This document shows, piece after piece, positions 1 to 7,918 of a stretch of DNA of 64,000 nucleotides. Location of the stretch: positions 1,237,146 through 1,301,145 of the forward strand of contig NZ_JARADB010000002.1 of the NCBI RefSeq assembly GCF_028765165.1, written 5' to 3'. Positions within the stretch are counted from its first letter, which is position 1. Each line of letters opens with the position of its first letter. Below the pieces are notes generated by a model. It saw nothing but the letters and a program-made list of their open reading frames with translations, made no database searches and was not told where the DNA came from. The DNA comes from Paenibacillus sp. MAHUQ-63 (GTDB lineage: Bacteria > Bacillota > Bacilli > Paenibacillales > NBRC-103111). The position numbers and the translations under genes are program-made.

Positions 1-1
1 G

Positions 2-320
2 GTGTCCGTTAGAAATCCAATTCGGCCTATTCCAGCCGAATAGCGTTCGCTGTGTCCGTTAGCGCCACAGGACACCTCCATGAGCTCGCGGCCTCGCCAC
101 CGGCGACTAGCCAAACCTACCAACGCGAGCAAGCTGCTGCTCGCGTGTCAGATTCTAACGGATACCACGGCCGTTAAAGCCGTGCTCTTCGCCGCGCCGC
201 GGCACAAACGGACACCAGAGGCCTTATTTGCCGTAGATTCAACAGAAATCACGCTGAAATCGGCAAATAGCCTCCCAGGTGTCTTCGGCCTAATTAAGCC
301 GCCAGCGCCACACGCAGCCT
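2..320. repeat. Modular intergenic repeat, locus 1
   Basis: This non-coding stretch is built from modules bounded by GTGTCCGTTAG or its complement. Module C spans 2-62, with boundary elements at 2-12 and 52-62 (50 bp apart) and GCCGAATA at 35-42. After a 92-bp spacer come module A (155-204; CTAACGGATAC start, GCCGTTAA at 170-177) and module B (205-289; CTTATTTGCC at 223-232 facing GGCAAATA at 262-269). A shortened C-like piece (287-307) follows, then the stop codon of the minus-strand acetyltransferase. The same modules with the same internal offsets recur at 9993-10176. The spacer holds a hairpin, GCGAGCA/TGCTCGC, at 126-145. No gene is supported here. Confidence 0.8.
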
Positions 321-820
321 TAGACAACGGGCATGACCAGAATATGCTGGCCGCCGTTGCGTCCCATTTTGGTGCGGCCCGAATCATAGAACCCGCAGCA
401 TAAATAAACGTGACGGGCGGGGTCATTTTTGAAATTCACGGCCAATGCAATTTCTGCGACAGCCGGAAAATGCTTCGACACGAAAGCCTTCAGCTGCAGC
501 AGCGCAGCTTTCGCATGACCATGCCCTTGTTCGGCATGGTTGATCGAAAAGGCTCGCAGAACCAGCGAGTTGGCGTGATCCGAGTACTCGAATCGTTCTT
601 CCCCGTCATACAGGATGAAAAATCCAACCGGCCTGCCGTCCGCGACGATGCAAACCGGATAACGATGCTCGTCTTCCAGCGCAATGGGCAGCATGTCTCT
701 GGGCATGCCTGTAAACTGCTGCTGCTCCTCCGGCAGGTGAAAAGAAAACAGCGCCTCGCGATAAGCCGATGTATAGAATTCAAGTTGATTGGGAAATAGA
801 CTTGCCGAATATGATGTCAT
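320..820 (-). CDS. GNAT family N-acetyltransferase
   Basis: This 166-residue protein is predicted to transfer an acetyl group from acetyl-CoA to a small amine or protein N-terminus; the substrate is unknown. The acetyl-CoA binding loop is visible as EQGHGHAKAAL at about residues 96-106, a variant of the Q/RxxGxG/A motif, followed by a C-terminal strand ending in FYDSGRTKMGRNGG. The length is normal for a single-domain GNAT. The ATG start is preceded by GGAAG at suitable spacing. It is monocistronic, and its 3' end abuts the modular repeat at 2-320, so any 3' untranslated RNA would contain the repeat. Confidence 0.85.
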   Translation of the reverse strand: MTSYSASLFPNQLEFYTSAYREALFSFHLPEEQQQFTGMPRDMLPIALEDEHRYPVCIVADGRPVGFFILYDGEERFEYSDHANSLVLRAFSINHAEQGHGHAKAALLQLKAFVSKHFPAVAEIALAVNFKNDPARHVYLCCGFYDSGRTKMGRNGGQHILVMPVV

Positions 821-920
821 GCCGGTCTTCCTTTCATGGAACCATGTATATGAAATATTGTACCGAGATTTCCTTGCAGGAAAAAGGGAAAAGAGAACTG
901 AGCATGCAGCACCCTTTTAT

Positions 921-964
921 AGTACCTCCAAAAATAGTTCACCCTCTTAACTATTTTCGGTACT
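921..964. promoter_or_regulatory. Inverted repeat upstream of NAS-like gene
   Basis: A perfect 9-bp inverted repeat AAAATAGTT/AACTATTTT (931-939 and 949-957, 9-base loop) is flanked by a second matching pair AGTACC/GGTACT (921-926 and 959-964). It lies about 55 bp before the CntL-type start codon and has no T-run after it, so an operator is more likely than a terminator. A metal-responsive repressor is a guess from the downstream gene; the sequence is not an obvious Fur or Zur box. Confidence 0.45.
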
Positions 965-1018
965 TTTCAACGGAGAAGACTGATATGCATAGTAGCAATG
1001 GGATAAGGAGGGAGTTCG

Positions 1019-1819
1019 ATGAAAGAGAAGTTCGAGTTTATCCTGACGATGAAGCTGCTGGAGGTTGGAATCAAACAAGTTGCCGCATTTGCGAAGGCAT
1101 CACCGGATGGCTTTGAGCTTTTGAGAAATAAACTGGACGATCTTTGCGATTTCATTCAGAACCCGGAGCACGCAAGAAAGTGGCAGTTATGGGGGCATGA
1201 TCACGAGGTGACTGCTCAAGCACGCGCGCTGCGGGATACCGCCACCGAGGCGCTCTGTGAGTTGGAGAAGCTGCAGTCGCGGCGAATACATAATCAAGAA
1301 CTGCACATCAGCTGCTATATGGATCAATTATCCGAATCCGTCAGAACGGAATTGAACGCCCTTCAGATTGATAGGTTCTCCAAGGTGCTATTCATCGGTT
1401 CCGGCGCGTTTCCGCTTTCCTGCTTTACCATAGCACAGGAGACGGGGGCCGAGGTTTGGGGGCTGGATATCGATAAGGAGGCTGTAGAGCTTGCCAATCA
1501 TGCCGCAGCCATATGCGGTTTCGGGTGCAGAGTCCGGTTCTCGCACCAACCGCCTGCGGAATTAGCCTTCACGAAGGAGGCCACGCATATCATCGTCGCT
1601 TCCTTGGTCGCCAATAAGCTGGAAGTGTTGGAGGAACTAAAGCAAGCCGCTAACAGCCAAGCGCTAATCATGTTGAGATACGGAAACGGTTTGAAGTCGC
1701 TGTTCAATTACCCACTGGTAACAGAACTGCCGGAATGGGAGCACATGGAGGTTCGCCTGCCTTCCTTTGTGTACGATACGATTGTTTTGCAAAGGGCAAT
1801 TCAGATGAAAGCGGTCTGA
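1019..1819 (+). CDS. Nicotianamine synthase-like (CntL-type) aminobutanoyltransferase
   Basis: The 266-residue protein resembles bacterial nicotianamine-synthase-like enzymes such as CntL, which transfer the aminobutanoyl group of S-adenosylmethionine to an amino acid to begin an opine metallophore. The SAM-binding segment is VLFIGSGAFPLSCFTIA at about residues 123-139, followed by the acidic GLDID strand. Near the C-terminus, LRYGNGLKSLFNYPL matches the family's R-x-x-x-G-x-x-x-xxY-P block. Length matches CntL (about 270). The ATG follows AAGGAGGG by 6 bases. No CntM-like opine dehydrogenase, Cnt importer or exporter is present nearby, so the product cannot be named. A Mo-cofactor enzyme follows 68 bp later and may be cotranscribed. 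Confidence 0.75.
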   Translation: MKEKFEFILTMKLLEVGIKQVAAFAKASPDGFELLRNKLDDLCDFIQNPEHARKWQLWGHDHEVTAQARALRDTATEALCELEKLQSRRIHNQELHISCYMDQLSESVRTELNALQIDRFSKVLFIGSGAFPLSCFTIAQETGAEVWGLDIDKEAVELANHAAAICGFGCRVRFSHQPPAELAFTKEATHIIVASLVANKLEVLEELKQAANSQALIMLRYGNGLKSLFNYPLVTELPEWEHMEVRLPSFVYDTIVLQRAIQMKAV

Positions 1820-1887
1820 TGCCGATGCCTTGAAAAAAATTGTGCTTTGTTCGCATAGTCCGAGATCTCAGGGCTCTTCTAGAAAGG

Positions 1888-2955
1888 ATGATGGTAGTGC
1901 TGTATACGCCTTACCCCATTACACGCAAGCTGATACCGGAGGTTCAAGAATTTCCGATGCTGGCCTTATCGGATCAGGTGACCCCGCAGCAGCTTTTTTT
2001 CATTCACAATCATTTCAAGTATCCTTCTCAAGTGAATATCCGAGCCTGGCAGCTGCATATCGGCGGGTGCGTAGACAGACCGTACAGTTTGAGATATGAA
2101 AATCTGTTAAGGATGCCGCAAGTCACGATGCCTGTGACGCTGGAATGCGCGGGAGATCAACGCTCGTTCTTTCAACCGAAGACCCGTGGCGAACAATGGA
2201 CGCTTGGGGGGATAAGCCATGCCTACTGGTCCGGTGTCCGCCTCAGCGAAGTACTGCGAGCGGCCCGTATACGAAGCCAGGGAGTGGAGGTGACCTTTGC
2301 GGGGATGGATCGCGGATTCCGGACGGATCGTCCCGGTGAGTTCGCTTATGTGCGAAGCTTGCCGCTAGAAACCGCCATGAACCCTGACATTCTGATTGCC
2401 CTCTATATGAACGGACAGCCGCTGCCATTCAAGCACGGGTATCCGGCCAGAATGATTGTCCCGGGCTGGTATGGCATGGCATCCGTCAAATGGCTCAACA
2501 GAATCGAAGTTATCGATCACCGGTTTGATGGCCCGTTTCAAGTGTCGGATTATGTATATGACCGCGGAGATGATCGTCCGCGGGAACCGGTTACGAAGAT
2601 TAGGCCCCATGCCGTCATCGCTCGTCCTGCCGATCAGGAGGTTCTTCCCCAAGGGGAGCATTGGATTGCCGGCATGGCAATCTCGGGCGACGGTCCCGTC
2701 GTGAGAGTGGAAGTAAGCGTAGATAACGGCCTGACATGGATACCGGCTTCATGGCTGGATCCCCCGGAGCGGTACGCTTGGCGCAGGTGGGCATATCGGT
2801 GGAACGTGACGGAATCGGGCAGCTATGACGTGAAAGCCAGGGTATGGGACGATGCCGGCAATTCTCAGCCTGTTCAAGCGGACTGGAATGTGAAAGGGTA
2901 CGGGTATCATGCGATTCAGCACATCAAGGTTTATGTCGATTTCAGCCGGCCATAG
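1888..2955 (+). CDS. Sulfite oxidase-family molybdopterin oxidoreductase
   Basis: The protein (about 355 residues) has the two-domain layout of sulfite oxidase relatives: an N-terminal oxidoreductase molybdopterin-binding domain and a C-terminal Mo-co dimerisation, immunoglobulin-like domain (about residues 240-350, with VRVEVSVDNGLTW). The molybdenum-ligand cysteine is in TLECAGDQRSFF, a variant of the usual ECAGNRR. There is no Tat signal, membrane segment, heme or b5 domain, so a cytosolic enzyme is predicted. The electron donor or acceptor and substrate are unknown. A TTG-initiated extension to 1840 is possible, but the AGAAAGG at 1881-1887 favours a start at 1888, 1891 or GTG 1897. A terminator follows. 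Confidence 0.85.
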   Translation: MMVVLYTPYPITRKLIPEVQEFPMLALSDQVTPQQLFFIHNHFKYPSQVNIRAWQLHIGGCVDRPYSLRYENLLRMPQVTMPVTLECAGDQRSFFQPKTRGEQWTLGGISHAYWSGVRLSEVLRAARIRSQGVEVTFAGMDRGFRTDRPGEFAYVRSLPLETAMNPDILIALYMNGQPLPFKHGYPARMIVPGWYGMASVKWLNRIEVIDHRFDGPFQVSDYVYDRGDDRPREPVTKIRPHAVIARPADQEVLPQGEHWIAGMAISGDGPVVRVEVSVDNGLTWIPASWLDPPERYAWRRWAYRWNVTESGSYDVKARVWDDAGNSQPVQADWNVKGYGYHAIQHIKVYVDFSRP

Positions 2956-3022
2956 GGGAATTTTGCAGCTTCTGCATTCGTATTTGGAAAATTGCGAAGA
3001 AAATAGCGGTAAGTTGAAGGTG

Positions 3023-3056
3023 ACAGTCTGATACAAACCATCAGGCTGTTTTTTAT
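3023..3056 (+). terminator. Rho-independent terminator
   Basis: Stem ACAGTCTGAT (3023-3032) pairs with ATCAGGCTGT (3040-3049) and is followed by a T-run. It ends the NAS-like/Mo-oxidoreductase transcript. Confidence 0.85.
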
Positions 3057-3076
3057 GTTCCATCGGTTAAAATATA

Positions 3077-3106
3077 TTGACAGTTGGCACAATTTGGAAT
3101 CATAAT
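3077..3106 (+). promoter_or_regulatory. Sigma-A promoter for epimerase operon
   Basis: TTGACA (3077-3082) and CATAAT (3101-3106) are separated by 18 bp, about 80 bp before the epimerase start. Confidence 0.65.
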
Positions 3107-3185
3107 AAAAACGACTGGATAGTCATTTTAATTAACGATGCGGCAAATGCGGAATGTGAAATCGAGCTGATAAGGAGTTGGGCAT

Positions 3186-4184
3186 ATGAAGCTTTTAGTG
3201 CTTGGAGGCACCCGATTCGTGGGCAAAACCATGGTAGAAACGGCGCTTGCCAGAGGGCATGAGGTGACATTATTTAACCGCGGCAGCAATCAAGAATTGT
3301 TCCCGGAGGTCGAACGGTTGATTGGCGACCGCGACGGCGGTCTGGATGCGCTGAGCGGCAGGCAGTGGGATGCGGTCATTGATACGTGCGGCTATTATCC
3401 GCGTGTCGTAGAGGCTTCGGTACGAACGCTTGCCGATCGGGTAAACTTTTATACGTTCATCTCAACGTTAGATGTGTATGAAGAAGAGAAGATGGGCTCG
3501 GAAGCGGTGGACGAAACGTTATCCGTTAAAACGCTGCCGGAAGATTACGTCGAGGATATCGCCCGGTTCTATGGTGCGATGAAAGCTTCCTGCGAGCAGC
3601 TTGTGTCGGCTGCCTTTCAAGACCGCAGCTTGATTGTAAGATGCGGCCTGGTAGCGGGCCCCGGCGACATGTCGGACCGGTTCACCTATTGGCCGACCCG
3701 GATTGCCCGCGGCGGCGAAGTGCTGGCGCCAGGCGATCCGCAGGCGCCGATTCAATTCATCGATGTCCGGGATTTGGCAGACTGGACGATAAGGATGGTG
3801 GAGCGTCAAGCAGGCGGGACGTTCAACGCAACGGGACCGGCGGCGCCGCTCACGGTAGGCGAACTGCTCGAGCGCTGCATCGGTGCAACGCACAGCGAGG
3901 CGCGGCTGACTTGGGTGCCGGATGAATTCTTGACGGAGCATAAGATCGGGCATTGGGTGGAAATGCCGTTATGGCTGCCGGCCAGCGAGAACGTCGGCGG
4001 GCTGATGAAGCTCCAGGTACAGAAGGCTGTTCATGCCGGCCTGCAGCACCGGCCGATTGAGGAGACGATTCGCGATACCTGGGTTTGGGATCGCGAGAGA
4101 GTGGCAGACGGTCCGCGCAAAGCCGGACTTGATCCTGAGAAGGAAGCTCAGCTGCTGGAAGAATGGCATATGCGGCATGGTTAA
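3186..4184 (+). CDS. NAD-dependent epimerase/dehydratase (extended SDR)
   Basis: A 332-residue extended short-chain dehydrogenase/reductase. The Rossmann glycine motif GGTRFVG is at residues 7-13, followed by the acidic-free FNRG strand end that in relatives binds NADP or NAD. The catalytic Y-x-x-x-K is YGAMK at about residues 129-133. The core resembles NAD-dependent epimerases and CSP41-like reductases; the sugar or isoprenoid substrate cannot be read from sequence. GATAAGGAG gives a good ribosome site. It is followed after 19 bp by an APH-family kinase, so the two probably form an operon from the promoter at 3077. Confidence 0.85.
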   Translation: MKLLVLGGTRFVGKTMVETALARGHEVTLFNRGSNQELFPEVERLIGDRDGGLDALSGRQWDAVIDTCGYYPRVVEASVRTLADRVNFYTFISTLDVYEEEKMGSEAVDETLSVKTLPEDYVEDIARFYGAMKASCEQLVSAAFQDRSLIVRCGLVAGPGDMSDRFTYWPTRIARGGEVLAPGDPQAPIQFIDVRDLADWTIRMVERQAGGTFNATGPAAPLTVGELLERCIGATHSEARLTWVPDEFLTEHKIGHWVEMPLWLPASENVGGLMKLQVQKAVHAGLQHRPIEETIRDTWVWDRERVADGPRKAGLDPEKEAQLLEEWHMRHG

Positions 4185-4203
4185 ATGACCGGGAGGACAC
4201 GAT

Positions 4204-5226
4204 ATGGAACACGAAGTTGAGAAGCTGTTTCAGAAGGCGGTCCTGGAGCAGGCTGCGGCCGCTTTCGGACTTGATCCACATGCGCCCATGCAGCTCCTGG
4301 GAGATTTCGAAAACTATGTGTATGCCGCTGCGAAAGACGGCGTACCTGTCATCGTGCGCTTAACGCACAGCTCGCACAGGTCCGAGGCTCAAGTTCGTGC
4401 GGAATTGGATTGGATACATGAGCTGGTGCGGCAGGGGATATCCGTTCCGGCATGCTACAGGTCGATTAACGGCGCGCCGACGGAGAAGATTGCCGTCAAG
4501 GATTCCTATTTTACGGTCATCGTGATGGAGCAAGCGGCCGGACATCTCCCCGATTATGCGAATGAGGCAGAATGGAACGCAGCGCTGTTTCAGGAATGGG
4601 GCCGTGTGACGGGACGAATGCACAGGGTCACCAGCTCGTATGCCGTCCCTTCGGGTAGCCCCATGAGGCCTCACTGGCACGAGGATGATTTACTTGTTCA
4701 CGCCAGTGATTACGTTTCGATTGGGAACCGGATTGTGCTGCAGCGGCTGGAAGCACTCCAGAGGCAATTGGCAGGATTACCGCAGCGGAACGATGCTTAC
4801 GGACTCATTCATACCGATATTCATTCCCGTAATTTTTTCGTCGAGAACGGGAGAATAACCGTGTTCGATTTCGACGATTGTACGTATCATTGGTTCGTTC
4901 AGGATATCGCGATACCGCTCTATTATGCGGTAAGTTGGAGCGTGCCCGTTCATGCGGGCAGGGACTCATTCGGCAATGCATTCCTGCAGGCGTTCTGGCA
5001 AGGCTATCGGGCGGAATACGTCCTTGATCCTGCCTGGTTAAGGCATGTGCCGTTATTTTTGAAGCTGCGGGATATGGTGCTGTACCTGGTGCTGCAGAAG
5101 AAGACGGAGCCGGACCAAAGGAGCGAGCGGATACGTACTTGGCTGGCCGAAATCGAAGACAGGATCGTCCGAGACATCCCCATTGTCCGAATAGACTTCA
5201 AAGCGTTAGATGTATGCGCTACATAG
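4204..5226 (+). CDS. APH-family phosphotransferase
   Basis: A 340-residue protein-kinase-like phosphotransferase of the aminoglycoside phosphotransferase/choline kinase/homoserine kinase type. The Brenner motif appears as LIHTDIHSRNFF (catalytic Asp, with Asn five residues later), followed by VFDFDDC, the metal-binding DxD equivalent. The N-lobe around residues 35-60 holds the NYVY glycine-loop equivalent and the VIVRLTHS strand. Such proteins phosphorylate small metabolites or drugs, and the substrate here is unknown. It is translated from an upstream GGGAGG and is cotranscribed with the epimerase. No resistance phenotype is implied by the sequence. Confidence 0.85.
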   Translation: MEHEVEKLFQKAVLEQAAAAFGLDPHAPMQLLGDFENYVYAAAKDGVPVIVRLTHSSHRSEAQVRAELDWIHELVRQGISVPACYRSINGAPTEKIAVKDSYFTVIVMEQAAGHLPDYANEAEWNAALFQEWGRVTGRMHRVTSSYAVPSGSPMRPHWHEDDLLVHASDYVSIGNRIVLQRLEALQRQLAGLPQRNDAYGLIHTDIHSRNFFVENGRITVFDFDDCTYHWFVQDIAIPLYYAVSWSVPVHAGRDSFGNAFLQAFWQGYRAEYVLDPAWLRHVPLFLKLRDMVLYLVLQKKTEPDQRSERIRTWLAEIEDRIVRDIPIVRIDFKALDVCAT

Positions 5227-5303
5227 AAATCATCCCTCGCGGGCAACCCTAACAAGGGATTTCAAGAATCCGCAAAATTAGAATTAGGCAGGGATGAATG
5301 CAT

Positions 5304-6119
5304 ATGAGCGTACAAACATTGCAAAAACCGGGTATGATACTTCCGGATCTGAAAGACAAGGTGGCGTTGGTAACCGGAGCCGGATCAGGCATTGGCAAAG
5401 CGGCAGCGATCATGTTCGCGCAGCAGGGGATGAAGGTATGCCTGGTCGATTTGAAGGACGAGCGTACCGAGCAGACCAAGAAGCAAATTGCGGAAGCGGG
5501 CGGCGAGGCGATTGCGGTAGATGTCGACACCGCCGATCCGGAGCGCGTCGCGGAAGCGTTCGAGCAAGCCGTGAAGAAGTGGGGACGGCTTGATGTCGTG
5601 TTCGCCAATGCGGGCATTAACGGAGTGTTGGCGCCTATAGAGGACATGAAGCTGGAGGACTGGGATCGCACGCTCTCCGTCAATTTGAGAGGAACGTTCC
5701 TCTGTATCAAGTATGCCGTTCCTCATATGAAAGACAAGGGCGGCAGCATCATTGTGACAAGCTCCATTAACGGCAGCAGGGCGTTTTCCGGATTCGGCAT
5801 GACGGCCTACAGTACGTCCAAGGCAGGGCAGGTAGCCCTCGCCAAAATGGCTTCGCTGGAGCTGGCCCGCTACAAGATTCGGGTGAACGCTATCTGCCCG
5901 GGATCGATTAAGACGAACATCGGTGAGAATACGAAGCCGACGCCGGAGCTCGACAAAATTAAAATTCCGGTGAAATACCCGGAAGGGAGCCAGCCTCTTG
6001 AGCATGCGCCCGGTGAGCCGGAGCAGGTGGCGAGTCTCGTCGCTTTCCTGGCTTCAGACGCGTCAAGCCACATCACGGGCACGGAGCTGTTCATCGACGG
6101 GGCGGAGTCGCTGCTGTAA
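5304..6119 (+). CDS. Classical SDR-family oxidoreductase
   Basis: A roughly 271-residue classical short-chain dehydrogenase. It shows the cofactor motif TGAGSGIGKA near residues 23-32, NAG after the fourth strand, the catalytic Ser of VTSSING, and the YSTSK (YxxxK) motif. The acidic residue after the second strand (LVDLKDE) suggests NAD rather than NADP. Two in-frame ATGs exist (5298 and 5304); AGGGA at 5290-5294 spaces better with 5304. The substrate is unknown. The protein is followed by a 340-bp non-coding stretch without a clear terminator. Confidence 0.85.
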   Translation: MSVQTLQKPGMILPDLKDKVALVTGAGSGIGKAAAIMFAQQGMKVCLVDLKDERTEQTKKQIAEAGGEAIAVDVDTADPERVAEAFEQAVKKWGRLDVVFANAGINGVLAPIEDMKLEDWDRTLSVNLRGTFLCIKYAVPHMKDKGGSIIVTSSINGSRAFSGFGMTAYSTSKAGQVALAKMASLELARYKIRVNAICPGSIKTNIGENTKPTPELDKIKIPVKYPEGSQPLEHAPGEPEQVASLVAFLASDASSHITGTELFIDGAESLL

Positions 6120-6167
6120 GGTTGAGGAGCTCCTCCGCAACCCGCCATTCTTTTGTCATGCTGTCGA

Positions 6168-6189
6168 TCTATATGATTTTTCGCATACA
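6168..6189 (+). repeat. 22-bp TGTATnTGATTTTTCG-type repeat, single copy
   Basis: The 22-bp element (TATATGATTTTTCG core, ending CATACA) matches copies at 28482-28605 and 45118-45239. It lies alone in the stretch between the SDR and padR. The rest of 6190-6350 shows no gene and no convincing terminator. Confidence 0.6.
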
Positions 6190-6350
6190 ATCAGTCGGTG
6201 AGGGAACAGGTTCTTTCGTTAGTACGGACGGATCTGGAGGCCGCATCACGCATAAGAAAACCGTCAGGTGCCATGAACGGCGTCTCAAAGTCAGCAAGAT
6301 CTAACTAACTTTGGGGGCAGTCATGTATCGGGCGGTTTTTTTAAAACCAC

Positions 6351-6430
6351 TATATTGACAGTCGATATAGCAAAGGTTATTATATCGATATACGATATAA
6401 CGAGTGGTGATATAACTACGTACGATATAG
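6351..6430 (+). promoter_or_regulatory. padR promoter with repeated GATATA operator sites
   Basis: TTGACA (6355-6360) and TATTAT (6378-6383) are 17 bp apart, a near-consensus sigma-A promoter. The promoter is overlapped by inverted and direct copies of GATATA, including CTATAT/ATATAG across 6350-6370, TATATCGATATA over the -10 box, ACGATATA at 6392-6399, GTGATATA at 6407-6414 and ACGATATAG at 6422-6430. Such clustering suggests cooperative autorepression by the PadR protein encoded next. Confidence 0.7.
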
Positions 6431-6456
6431 TTGCAAACGAACGGAGGTGACGCAGG

Positions 6457-6804
6457 ATGGAGATCGCCAGAGACGCATTGCCGCTGACTGAAGCTTTCTA
6501 TTATATCCTGGTGACGCTGTACCCCAGGGCCGCACACGGCTACGCGATGATGCAGGATGTAGAACGAATGAGCGGAGGCCGGGTGCGCATCGGAGCAGGG
6601 ACGTTATATACGGCATTAAATACGCTGCTGAAGAAAGGGTTGATCGAGCACGCCCCTGACGCGGAGCATTCGGCGGATTCCCGGCGCAAGCTGTATGCCA
6701 TCACGGAGATGGGGAAGGCGGTGCTGAAAGCGGAGATGGTGCGCATGGAAGAGCTGCTGATGAACGGAAGGAATGTCATACAACAAGTGGATAAGGAGAG
6801 ATGA
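6457..6804 (+). CDS. PadR-family transcriptional regulator
   Basis: A 115-residue winged-helix repressor of the short PadR (PadR-s1) type. The family segment HGYAMMQDVERMSGGRVRIGAGTLY runs from about residue 28, with the wing and RKLYAITEMGKAVL after residue 70, then a C-terminal dimerisation helix. The start follows GGAGGTG. It overlaps the next gene by four bases (ATGA), so the two are translationally coupled. PadR plus DUF2812 membrane protein pairs are common in Firmicutes, where PadR usually represses its own operon; the sites at 6351-6430 fit that. Confidence 0.9.
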   Translation: MEIARDALPLTEAFYYILVTLYPRAAHGYAMMQDVERMSGGRVRIGAGTLYTALNTLLKKGLIEHAPDAEHSADSRRKLYAITEMGKAVLKAEMVRMEELLMNGRNVIQQVDKER

Positions 6805-7355
6805 GCGTGAGAAAGCATCAATACCGGAACAGATTTTCATTCGTTTGGAACTATGAGAAAGACGAGAGTTGGTTGACCGGCTTGTCCGCCCAAGGACTGC
6901 ACCTGGATAAACCCGGCGTCATCCGTAACCGGTTTGAGAGCAATCCCGAGCTTCGCTACGTATACCGGATGGATTATCAAAAAATTGTTGGACAGGAGCA
7001 AGTGAACGAATACGTGGCTCTCTTCGAGGATTCGGGCTGGGAGCATGTGGGGACGATCATGGGCTGGCATTATTTCCGCAAACCGTACCGCGAAGGCGGG
7101 ACGTACGACATTTATACCGACCGCTTGTCGGTGAGGCAGCTTTTACAAAGAGTTCAGACGACGCTGGGCATTCTGGCTATTGCGAATGTTCCGCTACTCA
7201 TTATGAATCTCAAGAACTTATTTTCCGGCCCCCGCTCTCATACGATATCTAGTACACTCACCTTCACGATCGTGTTGGAAGTGCTGTGCATTCTATTATT
7301 GGCCTATGGCTGCGTACGTTTCCAGCAGAAAATCAAGAAGTTGGATGAGCAATAA
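6801..7355 (+). CDS. DUF2812 membrane protein
   Basis: A 184-residue protein with an N-terminal DUF2812 domain (WNYEKDESWLTGLSAQGLHL near residues 16-35, then YRMDYQ and a GW...HYF.KP block) and two C-terminal transmembrane segments at about residues 118-136 and 148-168. The function is unknown. It overlaps padR by ATGA and is surely coexpressed with it. DUF2812 partners of PadR often accompany envelope or drug-stress operons, but nothing here proves that. Confidence 0.85.
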   Translation: MSVRKHQYRNRFSFVWNYEKDESWLTGLSAQGLHLDKPGVIRNRFESNPELRYVYRMDYQKIVGQEQVNEYVALFEDSGWEHVGTIMGWHYFRKPYREGGTYDIYTDRLSVRQLLQRVQTTLGILAIANVPLLIMNLKNLFSGPRSHTISSTLTFTIVLEVLCILLLAYGCVRFQQKIKKLDEQ

Positions 7356-7385
7356 AGGCAAATAGAGGGAGGCGGACAGAAAAAT

Positions 7386-7895
7386 ATGGCCAATACGTCC
7401 ATTCGTTTACTGCGTGAATATGATGCTAAAGTGATATCCGAAGCATTCCGGCAGCAGGGCTGGGATAAGCCGGCTGCGCAATACGATGCCTATTACCGCA
7501 AACAGATGAACGGCGGGCAAGTGACGCTGGTTGCGGAAACCGACGGCGATTTCGCCGGTTATGTGAATGTGCTCTGGGACTCTCCTTACCCCGATTTCAG
7601 AGCCAATAGCATCCCTGAAATCAACGATTTCAATGTATTGATCAAATACCGGAGACGCGGGATCGGCACTGCCTTGATGAATGAAGCGGAAGCGATAATC
7701 GGGGAAAGATCGCAGGTTGCGGGCATCCGGGTCGGGCTTTATAGCGATTACGGCGCAGCTCAAGTGATGTATGTCCTTAGGGGCTATGTACCTGACGGCA
7801 AAGGCATTTTCCAACACGACGCCTATCCGCAATATGGCGAGCAGGTCCGGGTGGATGACGATCTCGTTCTGTCATTGACGAAGAAGCTAAGATAG
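7386..7895 (+). CDS. GNAT family N-acetyltransferase
   Basis: A 169-residue single-domain acetyltransferase. Motif A is clear: FNVLIKYRRRGIGTALMNEAE at about residues 79-99 contains the R-x-x-G-I-G acetyl-CoA loop. The C-terminal half has GLYSDYGAAQVMYVLRGYVPDGKGIF, typical of RimI-like GNATs. The substrate is unknown. The gene lies 30 bp after the DUF2812 gene and 23 bp before a protein kinase, so the padR promoter may serve four genes. Confidence 0.85.
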   Translation: MANTSIRLLREYDAKVISEAFRQQGWDKPAAQYDAYYRKQMNGGQVTLVAETDGDFAGYVNVLWDSPYPDFRANSIPEINDFNVLIKYRRRGIGTALMNEAEAIIGERSQVAGIRVGLYSDYGAAQVMYVLRGYVPDGKGIFQHDAYPQYGEQVRVDDDLVLSLTKKLR

Positions 7896-7918
7896 GACGA
7901 AGGAGAATACAAGAAGTC

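Noticed and set aside
80..403. Plus-strand reading frame of 107 codons
   Set aside because: It runs through the modular repeat and the antisense of the GNAT gene, has no ribosome site, and encodes no recognisable protein.
5234..5264. Possible terminator ATCCCT/AGGGAT after the APH-type kinase
   Set aside because: The stem is short with a long loop and no T-run.
6259..6340. Possible terminator between the SDR and padR (AAACCG to CGGTTTTTT)
   Set aside because: The pairing is only a few bases with a loop of more than 60 bases; not convincing.
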